A stretch of DNA of 64,000 nucleotides from Kaistella sp. (GCA_019459085.1 JAIBEW010000029.1:1-64000); one strand, 5' to 3'; shown: positions 15,436 to 24,400, counted from the stretch's first letter. A program made the numbers and translations. Notes: generated by a model not told the origin, from the sequence alone.

Positions 15436-16194
15436 ATGAGCAAAATAAAACGCGGGAAAGGACTTACAAAGGAAGTTGCCGGGAACGAATTTGAAATCGA
15501 TCAGAAAATCCAGCATTCCTTCAAAGAAAAAACCTGGGACGAAACGGTTACGAAAGACAGCTGGATGGTTTTTAAAGTCATGGCCGAATTCGTAGACGGT
15601 TACGAAAAAATGGCAAAAATCGGACCTTGCGTTTCCATTTTCGGGTCGGCAAGACTGAAAGAAGGCGACCCTTATTACGAAATGGCCGTAGAAATTGCCC
15701 AGAAAATTACCCAAATCGGTTTTGGAATTATTACAGGCGGAGGTCCGGGAATTATGGAAGCCGGAAACAAAGGCGCAAGAATCGCAAAAGGAAAATCTAT
15801 CGGGCTGAATATTGATCTGCCTTTTGAGCAGCACTTCAATCCTTATATTGATAAAAGTTATTCTCTGGATTTCAATTACTTTTTTGTCCGAAAAGTAATG
15901 TTCATTAAATATTCTCAGGGTTTCGTCGTGATGCCGGGCGGTTTCGGGACTTTGGATGAACTTTCGGAAGCTATTACATTGATCCAGACCTCGAAAATCG
16001 CACGGTTTCCGATCGTTCTGGTTGGCACAAAATTCTGGAGTGGACTTCTGGACTGGTTTAAAGATACTTTGCTTGAAAGCGGAATGATTGCGGAAGAAGA
16101 CCTGAACCTTTACCGTGTTGTGGACACCGCAGATGAAGCTGTTGCCCATATAAAGGCGTTTTATGATAAGTACACGATTAACGTCAACTTTTAG
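15436..16194 (+). CDS. LOG family protein (TIGR00730 Rossmann fold)
   Basis: 252 residues. FGSARLKEGDPYY (about 69-81), ITGGGPGIMEAGNKGA (about 99-114) and PGGFGTLDE (167-175) are the signatures of the LOG family, once mis-named lysine decarboxylases. Characterised members are nucleotide 5'-monophosphate phosphoribohydrolases (cytokinin-activating type in plants and some bacteria). The bacterial role is usually unclear, perhaps nucleotide salvage. It starts 6 nt after the MurU-like gene and probably ends the operon. An N-terminal extension of about 60 residues precedes the fold, as in the longer bacterial class. Confidence 0.88.
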   Translation: MSKIKRGKGLTKEVAGNEFEIDQKIQHSFKEKTWDETVTKDSWMVFKVMAEFVDGYEKMAKIGPCVSIFGSARLKEGDPYYEMAVEIAQKITQIGFGIITGGGPGIMEAGNKGARIAKGKSIGLNIDLPFEQHFNPYIDKSYSLDFNYFFVRKVMFIKYSQGFVVMPGGFGTLDELSEAITLIQTSKIARFPIVLVGTKFWSGLLDWFKDTLLESGMIAEEDLNLYRVVDTADEAVAHIKAFYDKYTINVNF

Positions 16195-16251
16195 TTGGCA
16201 CATTATTTGACTAAATACAAACAAATGATTACTATCATTTAAAAAAATAAA

Positions 16252-16722
16252 ATGAATAAATTTTTAGGAATATTTGGAATTTTAACTTTATTTATGATGA
16301 TGAGCTTCGGAATTTCCGATTTTTATTCATCAATGACTAAAGTTGATTATCTGGAGGGCAGCAGAACACTGAAGTTCACCACGAAAATGAACACCAACCA
16401 TATCTCGGACGCCATAAAGATCAATCCCAGTACAGCGAGTTTTGAAGCAGAAGTAAAAAAATATGTGAACAATAATTTCGATGTTTATATTAACGGCTCT
16501 GCAAAAACACTCACTTTTACGGGAAGCCAGGTCAACGGCGAATCGGTATATGTATATTTTGAAACCGGCGGGGTTTCTGAGATCAGCACGATTAAAATCA
16601 AAAATACAATTCTTTTAAGTACTTTCCCGAAGCAGTTTAATCTGGTTAACATCGCTTACAAGGGCAACCAGAAAACGATGAATTTTCAGAGAGGAAAAGA
16701 AGTAAACGAAGTAGGTTTTTAA
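16252..16722 (+). CDS. DUF6702-type small secreted protein
   Basis: 156 residues with a signal-like N-terminus (MNKFLGIFGILTLFMMMSFG). The mature part begins FYSSMTKVDYLEGSRTLKFTTKMNTNHISDAI and alternates short beta strands, consistent with the flavobacterial DUF6702 family, which I recognise by this pattern with moderate confidence. No enzymatic motif is visible. It likely sits in the periplasm. It begins 57 bp after the LOG gene and is closed by a hairpin; a second, bidirectional terminator separates it from the convergent DUF5689 gene. Confidence 0.7.
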   Translation: MNKFLGIFGILTLFMMMSFGISDFYSSMTKVDYLEGSRTLKFTTKMNTNHISDAIKINPSTASFEAEVKKYVNNNFDVYINGSAKTLTFTGSQVNGESVYVYFETGGVSEISTIKIKNTILLSTFPKQFNLVNIAYKGNQKTMNFQRGKEVNEVGF

Positions 16723-16740
16723 AAAAAATACCATTCAAAT

Positions 16741-16775
16741 AAATAATCCAGGCCATTGGTCCGGATTATTTTGTT
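16741..16775 (+). terminator. Hairpin terminator after the DUF6702-type gene
   Basis: AAATAATCC (16741-16749) pairs with GGATTATTT (16763-16771), with a 13-nt loop that can pair further (CCA/TGG). A short T-rich tail follows. Confidence 0.6.
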
Positions 16776-16820
16776 TGAAAACCATATGTTTAATCAGAAT
16801 CATTCATTTCGATTCAAAAA

Positions 16821-16850
16821 AAAGACCGTCTTAAAAGACGGTCTTTTTTG
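16821..16850. terminator. Bidirectional terminator between convergent genes
   Basis: Perfect 10-bp stem AAAGACCGTC/GACGGTCTTT (16821-16830 with 16837-16846), flanked by A and T tracts on both sides. It serves the minus-strand DUF5689 gene and backs up the upstream terminator. Confidence 0.9.
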
Positions 16851-16871
16851 TTGATGAAAAAATATTAAAGG

Positions 16872-18941
16872 CTACTGTCCTAAGACTTTAACATTATCGA
16901 TTTCCCACGTTGTTGAAGCAGTGGTTGTATTCGTATACTTAAAGGCTACTCTCACATTTTTATTGGCAAAAGCATTCAAACTGACCAATCCTGAATTCGC
17001 AAATCCAAATGCGCCCAAAACAGTATCTAAAGGTGCATTTAAAGTAGTCCAGGTTGTTGTAGTTGGATTACCAGTATAGTTGTCAGTAATCAAGACCTGC
17101 AACGGATTTCCGGGAGTAGTTGCTCTACCGTCAGAATCGAATGAAAGGAAATACGAAGCATAACCGTTCAGAGAAATTTCTTTCGATATGAGCCAGTCTT
17201 CATTCGCTGTACTGGCGCCATTCATCACTGCATAATAGTTAGATCCAGTTCCCTGGTTTGAAGTTGCCCAGGCCTGGGTTCCTGAAATACTTTGCTGGGT
17301 GAACGTTCCCAAACCATTCTGGAAATCTTCCATAAAGAGTTTTGTAGGCGGAACCGTTCCGTCGCAACGTGGATTGTCCAAATCGGCATGGATCTGTTTT
17401 GGAATCCACAACTGATAAGTTCCGTTGAAAATACTCAGAATCGCGTATACATCGCCACGTCCGCCATCAATTTCTGCAGCGGCAAAAGAAGCAAAATTGC
17501 TGGTTCTTAATAGGATGGTGTTTCCGGAACAGTCTTTCAAAGTACGGTTTGTCGGTGAGCCTGAAGCGTAATTTTTCCCTAAATCAGCATTGATGAATTC
17601 AAGATTTTTAATTTTAATCCATTTACCGACATCGGCAGCGGTTAGCTGTGTAATGGTTTTTTCGGTTGGAACCACAGCAGATATGGGTAGATTGGTATCG
17701 AAGAACGTTTTGTATACGTCAGCTTCTGCAATTTGCCCGACGTTTGCGCCAAACTGCTGACCCAACTGCAGTTCGCCGTTAACGTTGCCAATGTAGAGAC
17801 TGTTGAGTTTAATATAAACTTCCTTCCCCACTTTGAATCTTGCGTCCTGATACAGATTCGTTTTATTAATGTTCACACGGATTCCGCCGGTCGCATCTTC
17901 CACGTAGATATATTTAAAAAGATTTCCGCTTTCATCATTGGCAGTTACTTTTCCTTTCACCACAAAGGTTCCCGAAATTTGCGTTAACGCGCCTGTGTAC
18001 AATTGCTTCACTTCGGCAATAGTTTTAGGCGTAACCGTGGTTAAATCAATGTTACACGGATTAGAAGTGAGTAAATCGAGTCTTGGGAAGGTTTTCATAT
18101 CAAGATCCGTCACCCTGTTGATGTACATTTGATAAGTGGAGTTGAACCTGCTGAAAATTCCCACGAACTTACCATTCCCCGCCGGAAGGATCTGGTTCGC
18201 AAATGAGGCGAAACCACTGTTTCTTACCACTGCTGTATTTAAATACTGATTTGAAGTACTGTTCCATCCCTGTCCAATCTGTCGGTCTACGGTAACACCG
18301 TCGGGAGCAAAGTTAGAACACAGCGCTCTATTTGTGAATTCCACATTGTCGACCTGAATTAGTGCACCTAAAAGATTTGTATTTGCAGACATTTGGGCAA
18401 GAGTCAGGATCTTCGGAACAATTTTCTCTCTGATTGTACATGATCTGAAGAGGTGAGCCGGAACTGCGCTTTCAGGAATTCTGGAAACTGCATCAGCACC
18501 GGTATTAATCGCTTCTGCATCCCGAACACCCAGCTGTACAAGTCCGCCGTAAGTTCCCAATGCAAGATCATTTAATTTAATATAAATTTTAGATCCCTGT
18601 GGAAATTGGGTATATGTACTTACCGCATCAACACTGATGGTGAAACCATGGGTAGGATTTGTAGGGCTGTCCTGAATATAAATGGTTTTATAGATGTTAC
18701 CTGATTCGTCGGAAGACGAAACATACCCTTCCATTACTGCGGTTGAATTGGCCGGGAAAACATAAGCTGCACTTCCATGAAGTGCCTTTACCTGTGCAAT
18801 TGTCAAGGTAGCCGTAAGATCCTGACACTGGTACCCTTCCAGATTCGGGTCATTGTATTTATCGTCATGCACACATCCTGTTATAAAAAAGGAAGCAAAA
18901 ACGACAAATAAAAATTTTAAGAATGAACTGTATTTTTTCAT
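16872..18941 (-). CDS. DUF5689 outer-surface lipoprotein with two tandem repeats and a jelly-roll-like C-terminus
   Basis: 689-residue lipoprotein: the lipobox FITGC places the lipidated cysteine at about residue 23. Two related domains follow (roughly 37-280 and 295-530), each with the pattern I-A-x-V-K, then V-x-G-x-V-x-x-x-DESGN-x-x-K-x-IY-I/V-x-D, then G-x-x-I/V-YIKLN, then a G-x-x-QLG motif. This is the DUF5689 type and is reminiscent of OB-fold strand patterns seen in secreted nuclease-associated domains. Residues from about 537 (LFMEDFQNGLGTF) to the end resemble a choice-of-anchor/MAM-like beta-sandwich ending WEIDNVKVLG. The gene lies 16 bp downstream of a TonB receptor, where a SusD-like binding lipoprotein would normally be, and divergent from a secreted EEP hydrolase. 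Ligand unknown; nucleic acid binding is inference. Confidence 0.82.
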   Translation of the reverse strand: MKKYSSFLKFLFVVFASFFITGCVHDDKYNDPNLEGYQCQDLTATLTIAQVKALHGSAAYVFPANSTAVMEGYVSSSDESGNIYKTIYIQDSPTNPTHGFTISVDAVSTYTQFPQGSKIYIKLNDLALGTYGGLVQLGVRDAEAINTGADAVSRIPESAVPAHLFRSCTIREKIVPKILTLAQMSANTNLLGALIQVDNVEFTNRALCSNFAPDGVTVDRQIGQGWNSTSNQYLNTAVVRNSGFASFANQILPAGNGKFVGIFSRFNSTYQMYINRVTDLDMKTFPRLDLLTSNPCNIDLTTVTPKTIAEVKQLYTGALTQISGTFVVKGKVTANDESGNLFKYIYVEDATGGIRVNINKTNLYQDARFKVGKEVYIKLNSLYIGNVNGELQLGQQFGANVGQIAEADVYKTFFDTNLPISAVVPTEKTITQLTAADVGKWIKIKNLEFINADLGKNYASGSPTNRTLKDCSGNTILLRTSNFASFAAAEIDGGRGDVYAILSIFNGTYQLWIPKQIHADLDNPRCDGTVPPTKLFMEDFQNGLGTFTQQSISGTQAWATSNQGTGSNYYAVMNGASTANEDWLISKEISLNGYASYFLSFDSDGRATTPGNPLQVLITDNYTGNPTTTTWTTLNAPLDTVLGAFGFANSGLVSLNAFANKNVRVAFKYTNTTTASTTWEIDNVKVLGQ

Positions 18942-18957
18942 TGGATGTATTTTATAA

Positions 18958-21768
18958 TTAAAATCTTAAATAAACATTGGCAAAGAATGTTGTGCCTCTG
19001 TCGTACCATAATTTTGGTGCGAAGTAAGGATACTTTCGGCCCGAATCGGCCAACGCTTCTGGGAAGTTTACGCTTCGGCCCTGCTCGAAACCGCCGGTCA
19101 CATACTCGCGGTTGTTAAGGATATTGTTCACACTTAAACTAACTCCCATTCTGTATTTCCCAAACAGGAATGATTTACCTGCATTTGCATTTAACATGAA
19201 CTGGTCTTCAAATTTCTGCTGTGCAGTAATCCTGTCTATTAATTCAGGTGTAACACCGTTATAATTATCTCCTGTAGATGGATCGGTATAAAGTGCAGCG
19301 GTCTTGTTCAAAGCGGAAAAATCAAGGTATTGATCCTGCAGGTAGTTGGCCGAAGCTCCTAACCACCAGAATTTGGTAGAATTATATCTCAAACCTAAAG
19401 AATATCCTTTTTGAGGAGTACCTGCAATTTTATAGTCTTTGATGTTGGCTGTTCCCCATTCTCTTATAGGAGTTCCCTGTCGTTCTATATTCGAATCGTC
19501 AGCGCTCGAAACCTTAGGATTATTTGTTATTCTATAGTCACCATAGCTTACAACCGCAGTTGAGCTTAAGGTAGGAGTGATTTTAACTTCTGCTCCTAAC
19601 TCAAGACCTTTGTATGTTTTGTTAATACCGCTCAAAACTTCAGCAATAAGAGCATTCCCGCTATCTCCTGAGCCAGTGGTAATGTCGGCGTAATATCTTG
19701 AAATTTCAGTGGCATTATTCATGGTAGTATAATATCCACTTAATCTTAATTTCAAAATCTGCCCCCTCATAATATAGCTCAAATCATTAGAATTAATGAT
19801 TTGGTTCTCTATATCCGGAGTCAAAAGATTCGTTACGCGCGGGTTAATGAAAATCTCATTTAAAGTAGGTGCCAGACTGAATAAAGCTCCGTTATATACG
19901 ATAAAGTTTTTACCGTTGATTTTATAGGTTACTTTTCCTTTTATGCCCGCATCATAAGCGCTGAAAACATCGCTCTTGCCTTTACTGTCAGAATATAACG
20001 GATTTCTAAAATTACCGTCTCTCTGGGATTCAGAATAAGATGAGAATACGGATGCCACCAAATTCCATTTCGGGAAATCCACTTCAGTGGAAACATTTAA
20101 AGCATACTGATTTCTCAGTAACTCGTAAGAATACTGAGTTCTGTCACCCACCATAATTTTACGGTCCGGATTGTCAAGATCATAAGGAGAATTATTATCA
20201 AAGCCATTGAGATCAGTGGCATAAAAAGCGCCTAAAAGATCTTTCATTTCTCTGAAATTATCCGACTTTAAGTTCTGATAATTAAAGTTAATGTTCAGTT
20301 TCCAGTTAGAAGCCAGTTTCGTATCGAAGTGCGAAACGAAATTTAATGTTTTATCTTCATTTACATCTTCAACAATGGTATAAACAGCACCAGTTGGGTT
20401 GCCTGCATCGTCATAACGGTGAAGATAATTTGCCTGGTAAAGTGAGTTCCAGTCGATCTGGCTGACATTCGGATCGGTTTGCCATCTTTGTACTTCTGCA
20501 TTGTACAGCGGCTGTTCCGCAGCCGTAATAAGTTCTCCACCATCAGAATCTGTTAACTGTAAAAAATATCCGGGTAATTTTCGGTAATAGGTAGGATTGG
20601 GATCTTTAGCGCGGAACCAGTCGAGTCGGCTTCTGGCGTCTCTTCCGGCTTGATAGGAAATAGTATTGTTCCAGTTGCTGGTTTTTCCTAATTTTAAATA
20701 ATCAGAAATCATAAACATCGGTTCAAACACTTTTCTGATTCGGGAGTTTCTTTTCTCTCCATCCTGCCATCCCCAATAGGCATTGTAGTTTTTACCCATG
20801 ATATCATACGTTTGCTGGGTATTTGGAGAATTGGAAGCTCTGTAAGTCGGAGATCCGAACGCAGTAAAGTTGATGGCATGGCGGCTGCTGAACTGTTTTT
20901 CGATGGCCGCGAAATATGCATACGAATCCTGGTAAGTTCCGTCAAGAACTCCTTCATCTGCCCATCTTCTGCTGCCTGAAAACGTAAAGGCCCAGCCGTT
21001 TTTGCTCAATCCGCTGGAATAAGTAGCCATTGCTCTGTGAAAGTAGCTCCGGTTCGTAAAGGAATACGCTAAAGAAGTCTGTTTTCGGTAGCTTGAAGCT
21101 CTTGTATTGTAATATACAACACCTCCCAAATTCCCAAACGTATATTCTGAAGGGGTAATATTGTCTACATTTTCGTAAGGATATCGGGTAACATCATTAA
21201 GTCCGCCCCAATTGCTGAAATCAATCCTTCCGTCATCATTTTTTGACATGGAAACACCGTTGAACAGAACGTCCTCAAAACGGTTTTCGATCCCTCTTGG
21301 CCGGAACCAGTATGCGCCAAGTTCAAAAGCAGCTACATTCTGGAACGCATCACGGCCGGAACTCAAAAGGCCAACGGTTGGCTGCATGGAAGAACCTCCT
21401 TCATCAGTGTCGTTTGCGGAATCATCAATCAGCATTACGCCGGCTTCTGCAGCTCCTGATACGGTAAGGTTTATAACTCCCAGATCTTTTCTTTTTTCAT
21501 CGGCATTCACATCAAATTCAATGATTTTTGAATCGAAGTTTTGCTTTGTAACCGTAATTACATAATGTCCCGGCTGCATATCAACAAACTGGAAGTACCC
21601 GATTTTGTCTGCGGTAACATCGTTGGCAGACTGCGCAAGATCAATCTCCGCGTTTTCAATCGCCTTTCCCTGTGCGTCTTTAATGTAAGCATACACCGTA
21701 GTCTGTGCAAAATAATAAGATGCCGGAAGCAAAGTAAACAAAGAGATTAAGGATAATTTTTTTATCAT
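18958..21768 (-). CDS. TonB-dependent receptor with carboxypeptidase-regulatory-like N-terminal domain
   Basis: 936-residue outer-membrane transporter. A signal peptide (MIKKLSLISLFTLL) is followed by a CarboxypepD_reg-like beta-sandwich at about 25-105 (VYAYIKDAQGKAIENAEIDL, then a PGHYVITVTK motif). Next come the plug (VAAFELGAYWFRPRGIENRFEDVLFNGV) and a long barrel ending FFANVYLRF. Architecture and adjacency to a lipoprotein resemble SusC/SusD pairs, but the partner here is DUF5689 instead of SusD. An in-frame TTG lies 6 nt upstream; the ATG at 21768 is preferred. TAAATTTG at 21819-21826 is a likely promoter. The divergent EEP gene suggests a phosphodiester or nucleic acid ligand, which is inference. 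Confidence 0.92.
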   Translation of the reverse strand: MIKKLSLISLFTLLPASYYFAQTTVYAYIKDAQGKAIENAEIDLAQSANDVTADKIGYFQFVDMQPGHYVITVTKQNFDSKIIEFDVNADEKRKDLGVINLTVSGAAEAGVMLIDDSANDTDEGGSSMQPTVGLLSSGRDAFQNVAAFELGAYWFRPRGIENRFEDVLFNGVSMSKNDDGRIDFSNWGGLNDVTRYPYENVDNITPSEYTFGNLGGVVYYNTRASSYRKQTSLAYSFTNRSYFHRAMATYSSGLSKNGWAFTFSGSRRWADEGVLDGTYQDSYAYFAAIEKQFSSRHAINFTAFGSPTYRASNSPNTQQTYDIMGKNYNAYWGWQDGEKRNSRIRKVFEPMFMISDYLKLGKTSNWNNTISYQAGRDARSRLDWFRAKDPNPTYYRKLPGYFLQLTDSDGGELITAAEQPLYNAEVQRWQTDPNVSQIDWNSLYQANYLHRYDDAGNPTGAVYTIVEDVNEDKTLNFVSHFDTKLASNWKLNINFNYQNLKSDNFREMKDLLGAFYATDLNGFDNNSPYDLDNPDRKIMVGDRTQYSYELLRNQYALNVSTEVDFPKWNLVASVFSSYSESQRDGNFRNPLYSDSKGKSDVFSAYDAGIKGKVTYKINGKNFIVYNGALFSLAPTLNEIFINPRVTNLLTPDIENQIINSNDLSYIMRGQILKLRLSGYYTTMNNATEISRYYADITTGSGDSGNALIAEVLSGINKTYKGLELGAEVKITPTLSSTAVVSYGDYRITNNPKVSSADDSNIERQGTPIREWGTANIKDYKIAGTPQKGYSLGLRYNSTKFWWLGASANYLQDQYLDFSALNKTAALYTDPSTGDNYNGVTPELIDRITAQQKFEDQFMLNANAGKSFLFGKYRMGVSLSVNNILNNREYVTGGFEQGRSVNFPEALADSGRKYPYFAPKLWYDRGTTFFANVYLRF

Positions 21769-21818
21769 AGCCAATGTTTTTAATTCTCCCTTTTTTATAC
21801 TAGTTTTTTAAGGGGCAA

Positions 21819-21826
21819 CAAATTTA
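21819..21826 (-). promoter_or_regulatory. -7 promoter element for the TonB/DUF5689 pair
   Basis: Minus strand TAAATTTG, about 50 nt before the receptor ATG. Confidence 0.55.
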
Positions 21827-21843
21827 ATCTTAATTTTTATTAA

Positions 21844-21896
21844 GTTAAAGCGTTTTAACATTTTATTCATTAAACTCGTGTTAATAATTGTTAATA
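21844..21896. promoter_or_regulatory. Candidate operator: GTTAAA palindrome plus GTTAATA direct repeats
   Basis: GTTAAA (21844-21849) and TTTAAC (21854-21859) form a perfect 6-bp inverted repeat around GCGT. GTTAATA follows twice, at 21880-21886 and 21890-21896, with a 10-bp period. This lies in the divergent 246-bp region between the TonB receptor and the EEP gene, just upstream of the receptor -7 element. One-helical-turn direct repeats suggest a two-component response-regulator site, such as a phosphate regulator; this is inference. Confidence 0.4.
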
Positions 21897-22014
21897 GTTC
21901 TAAAGATGTATTAAAACTGGGAAAAAAGTTAATTCAATATTCCTTTTTGTAGATTTAAGTGTACGCCACGGAAATTATTACTAATTTTACACCCTTAAAA
22001 TATCTAAACATCCA

Positions 22015-23217
22015 ATGAAAAAATATTTAATTTTAATTATTCTGTTCAGTTTTAGCCTCTGTTTTTCCCAGCAAAAACAGGTAAAGCGAGCAGCCGTGGC
22101 ATTTCTGAATGTTGAAAACCTATGGGACACTGTTCCTTCGGCAGACTATATTGACGGGACCAAAGACATTCACAATCCGGCCTTTCACCGAAGCGTTCCG
22201 CTTGATTCCTTAAAATACCTCGAAACCACTGAAGAATATAAAGGTCCTTGGAGCGATGAGCTTTTAAAAGGCAAAAAAGTGATCAGATATCAAATTCTGG
22301 CTGATGATTTTACTGCGAACAGTGCTAAAAACTGGAATACTGAGAAATACAACGAGAAACTGGCGAATCAAGCCAAAGTCATCTCCGAACTCGGAAGACA
22401 GTACACTAACGACAATCCGGCACTCGTAGGCCTGATTGAAGTGGAAAACAGAAAGGTCATTGAAGACCTTATCAGTCAGCCCGCCCTTGCAAAAAGCGAC
22501 TACGGAATCATTCATTACAACTCCTATGACGCAAGAGGGATCGACATTGCTGTGATCTATCAGAAAAAAAGATTTGTGGTTTCAGAACATTATAAAAAAG
22601 AACTTAAAATCTTTGATGAAGAAGGGAAAAGAACCTATACACGCGATATTCTCGTGGTAAAAGGCCTTTTGGACGGTGAAAAAGTTGCCGTTTTTATGAA
22701 TCACTGGCCATCACGAAGCGGCGGCGAAGCCCGTTCACTGCCTCGACGTATTGCTGCAGCCACGGCTTTGAAAGAAGAAATGGATAAATTACGTGCAGAA
22801 GACCCAAATATTAAAATATTCGCCATGGGAGATTTCAATGATGATCCTGTGAGCCCTAGTTTAAAGAAATATTTAGGCGCAGTAGGTGATGTTTCCGAAC
22901 TTTCGGACAAAACTCCTTACTATAATTTAATGACCAAACTATACAAAGCAGGAGTCGCTTCTTTGGCTTACCGGGATGCACCGAATCTTTTTGACCAGAT
23001 CATTGTTTCAAAAAACCTTTATTCCCCGGAAAAACTCACAAAAACCTATTCTGTTTTTAAAGCAGAGATTTACGCGCCTTCTTACCTTGTAAATTCTCAG
23101 GGCCAGTGGAAAGGTTATCCGTTCAGATCGTGGGACGGTGACCGGTATACAGGAGGATACAGCGACCACTTTCCGGCAGTATCAGTCGTGCAAAAAGAAT
23201 ATGCAACAACCAAGTAA
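22015..23217 (+). CDS. Secreted endonuclease/exonuclease/phosphatase (EEP) family hydrolase
   Basis: 400-residue metal-dependent phosphodiesterase/nuclease of the DNase I-like EEP superfamily, with a signal peptide (MKKYLILIILFSFSLCFSQ). All signature residues are visible: N32 in FLNVENL, E142 in LIEVEN, H230 in NHWPSRSGG, D273 and N275 in GDFNDDP, and D384/H385 in YSDHFP. The family includes DNases, sphingomyelinases and inositol phosphatases; the NHWPSRSGG variant is common in secreted bacterial members. Its position divergent from a TonB receptor and a DUF5689 lipoprotein suggests it hydrolyses a polymer at the surface or in the periplasm, with products imported. Substrate not proven. Confidence 0.9.
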   Translation: MKKYLILIILFSFSLCFSQQKQVKRAAVAFLNVENLWDTVPSADYIDGTKDIHNPAFHRSVPLDSLKYLETTEEYKGPWSDELLKGKKVIRYQILADDFTANSAKNWNTEKYNEKLANQAKVISELGRQYTNDNPALVGLIEVENRKVIEDLISQPALAKSDYGIIHYNSYDARGIDIAVIYQKKRFVVSEHYKKELKIFDEEGKRTYTRDILVVKGLLDGEKVAVFMNHWPSRSGGEARSLPRRIAAATALKEEMDKLRAEDPNIKIFAMGDFNDDPVSPSLKKYLGAVGDVSELSDKTPYYNLMTKLYKAGVASLAYRDAPNLFDQIIVSKNLYSPEKLTKTYSVFKAEIYAPSYLVNSQGQWKGYPFRSWDGDRYTGGYSDHFPAVSVVQKEYATTK

Positions 23218-23237
23218 ATAATATCAATTACATATTA

Positions 23238-23266
23238 AACCGAAGATGCAGTCTTCGGTTTTTTAT
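23238..23266 (+). terminator. Rho-independent terminator after the EEP gene
   Basis: 9-bp stem AACCGAAGA/TCTTCGGTT (23238-23246 with 23252-23260), 5-nt loop, T tract. Confidence 0.9.
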
Positions 23267-23288
23267 TTTATTAACTTTACGTAAAAAG

Positions 23289-23705
23289 ATGAAAAATATT
23301 ATGATCACGCTGCTCTTCTTTTTATGTACAGCAGCCTGCACATCACAGACCACCCCCGAAAAAAATAAGGATAATGCCGCATTAACACCCTCCAAATCTG
23401 AAGATGGAGAATGGGATTTACAGGTCATTGACACTCAGTACGACTATTTTTTAAATGCAATAGCCAAACCGGCAAGTCAGTACTCCGAAAGCTATCTGAA
23501 AACGAAAAACAGGTTTCTCGTAAGCGAATGGAATTCGTATTATTATTCCGGGCGGTATCCGAACATCATTGAATCTTCCATTGATTATGACCCAAATGAA
23601 AACTACGGCTTAAACTTCGAATATAAACTGTATCAGGTTTTTGCCTATGTTAAATGGAAATACGGCCTGAAGATGACCAGTCTGAGCGGTGCCGATGCAA
23701 ACTAA
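23289..23705 (+). CDS. DUF6146-type lipoprotein
   Basis: 138 residues. The signal peptide with lipobox CTAAC puts the lipidated cysteine near residue 18. The mature domain has the pattern WDLQVIDTQYDYFLNAIAKP, YSESYLKTKNRFLVSEWN, then IDYDPNENYGLNFEYKLYQ, which I recognise as the flavobacterial DUF6146 family. No catalytic motif is apparent and the function is unknown. It is flanked by terminators on both sides, so it is monocistronic. TAACTTTA just upstream is a one-mismatch -7 element. Confidence 0.78.
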   Translation: MKNIMITLLFFLCTAACTSQTTPEKNKDNAALTPSKSEDGEWDLQVIDTQYDYFLNAIAKPASQYSESYLKTKNRFLVSEWNSYYYSGRYPNIIESSIDYDPNENYGLNFEYKLYQVFAYVKWKYGLKMTSLSGADAN

Positions 23706-23710
23706 AACAA

Positions 23711-23738
23711 AAAGGTTCAGCATTGCTGAACCTTTTTT
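23711..23738. terminator. Bidirectional terminator between convergent genes
   Basis: AAAGGTTCAGC/GCTGAACCTTT (23711-23721 with 23725-23735) with a 3-nt loop and flanking A and T tracts. It serves the DUF6146-type gene and the convergent superoxide dismutase. Confidence 0.9.
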
Positions 23739-23758
23739 TAATAGAAATTATTTGTTTC

Positions 23759-24355
23759 TTATTTGTTGAACTTTTCTTCCACCTTATCCCAGTTGATCAA
23801 GTCGAAAAAAGCAGCCACATAATCAGGTCTTTTATTCTGATAATTTAAATAATAAGCGTGTTCCCAAACATCGAGTCCCAAAACAGGAATTCCTTTGCAT
23901 TCTGAAACAGGCATCAGCGGATTGTCCTGATTCGGCGTAGAACAAACCGTAACCGAACCATCATCTTTCTTGCACAGCCAAGCCCAGCCGGAGCCGAATC
24001 TAGTTTTAGCCGCTTCAGAAAAATCAGTTTTAAATTTTTCGAAACCTCCAAAAGCTTCAATAGCCGCTTTTACATTTCCAACTGGTTCTTTGCTTCCGCC
24101 CGGCGTAAGGATTTCCCAGAAAAGGGAGTGGTTAAAATGACCGCCACCGTTGTTACGGACTGCCGGTTTATCGGTTCCTGTTTTGCAGATTTCTTCGATG
24201 GTTTTCCCTTCCAGATCTGTTCCTGCAATGGCTTTGTTTAAGTTATCAATATATGCTTGATGGTGTTTTGTATGGTGAATTTCCATTGTTCTTGCGTCAA
24301 TGGCTGGCTCCAATGCGTCATAAGCATAGTTTAATTGTGGTAATTCAAATGACAT
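23759..24355 (-). CDS. Fe/Mn superoxide dismutase
   Basis: Dismutates superoxide to O2 and H2O2. 198 residues, usual family length. The metal ligands are H27 ([12 protein letters not shown]), H76 ([11 protein letters not shown]), D162 and H166 ([10 protein letters not shown]). The second-shell residues do not let me choose with certainty between Fe, Mn or cambialistic use. No signal peptide is present, so it is probably cytoplasmic. Monocistronic, with a -7 element about 37 nt upstream and a terminator downstream. Consistent with an oxygen-respiring organism. Confidence 0.96.
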   Translation of the reverse strand: MSFELPQLNYAYDALEPAIDARTMEIHHTKHHQAYIDNLNKAIAGTDLEGKTIEEICKTGTDKPAVRNNGGGHFNHSLFWEILTPGGSKEPVGNVKAAIEAFGGFEKFKTDFSEAAKTRFGSGWAWLCKKDDGSVTVCSTPNQDNPLMPVSECKGIPVLGLDVWEHAYYLNYQNKRPDYVAAFFDLINWDKVEEKFNK

Positions 24356-24392
24356 AATTTATTGATTTTAAATGTTATGATTCAAATTTACT

Positions 24393-24400
24393 CAAATATA
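24393..24400 (-). promoter_or_regulatory. -7 promoter element for superoxide dismutase
   Basis: Minus strand TATATTTG, 37 nt before the ATG. A second match, TAAATTTG at 24383-24390, lies 2 nt closer to the gene. Confidence 0.55.
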
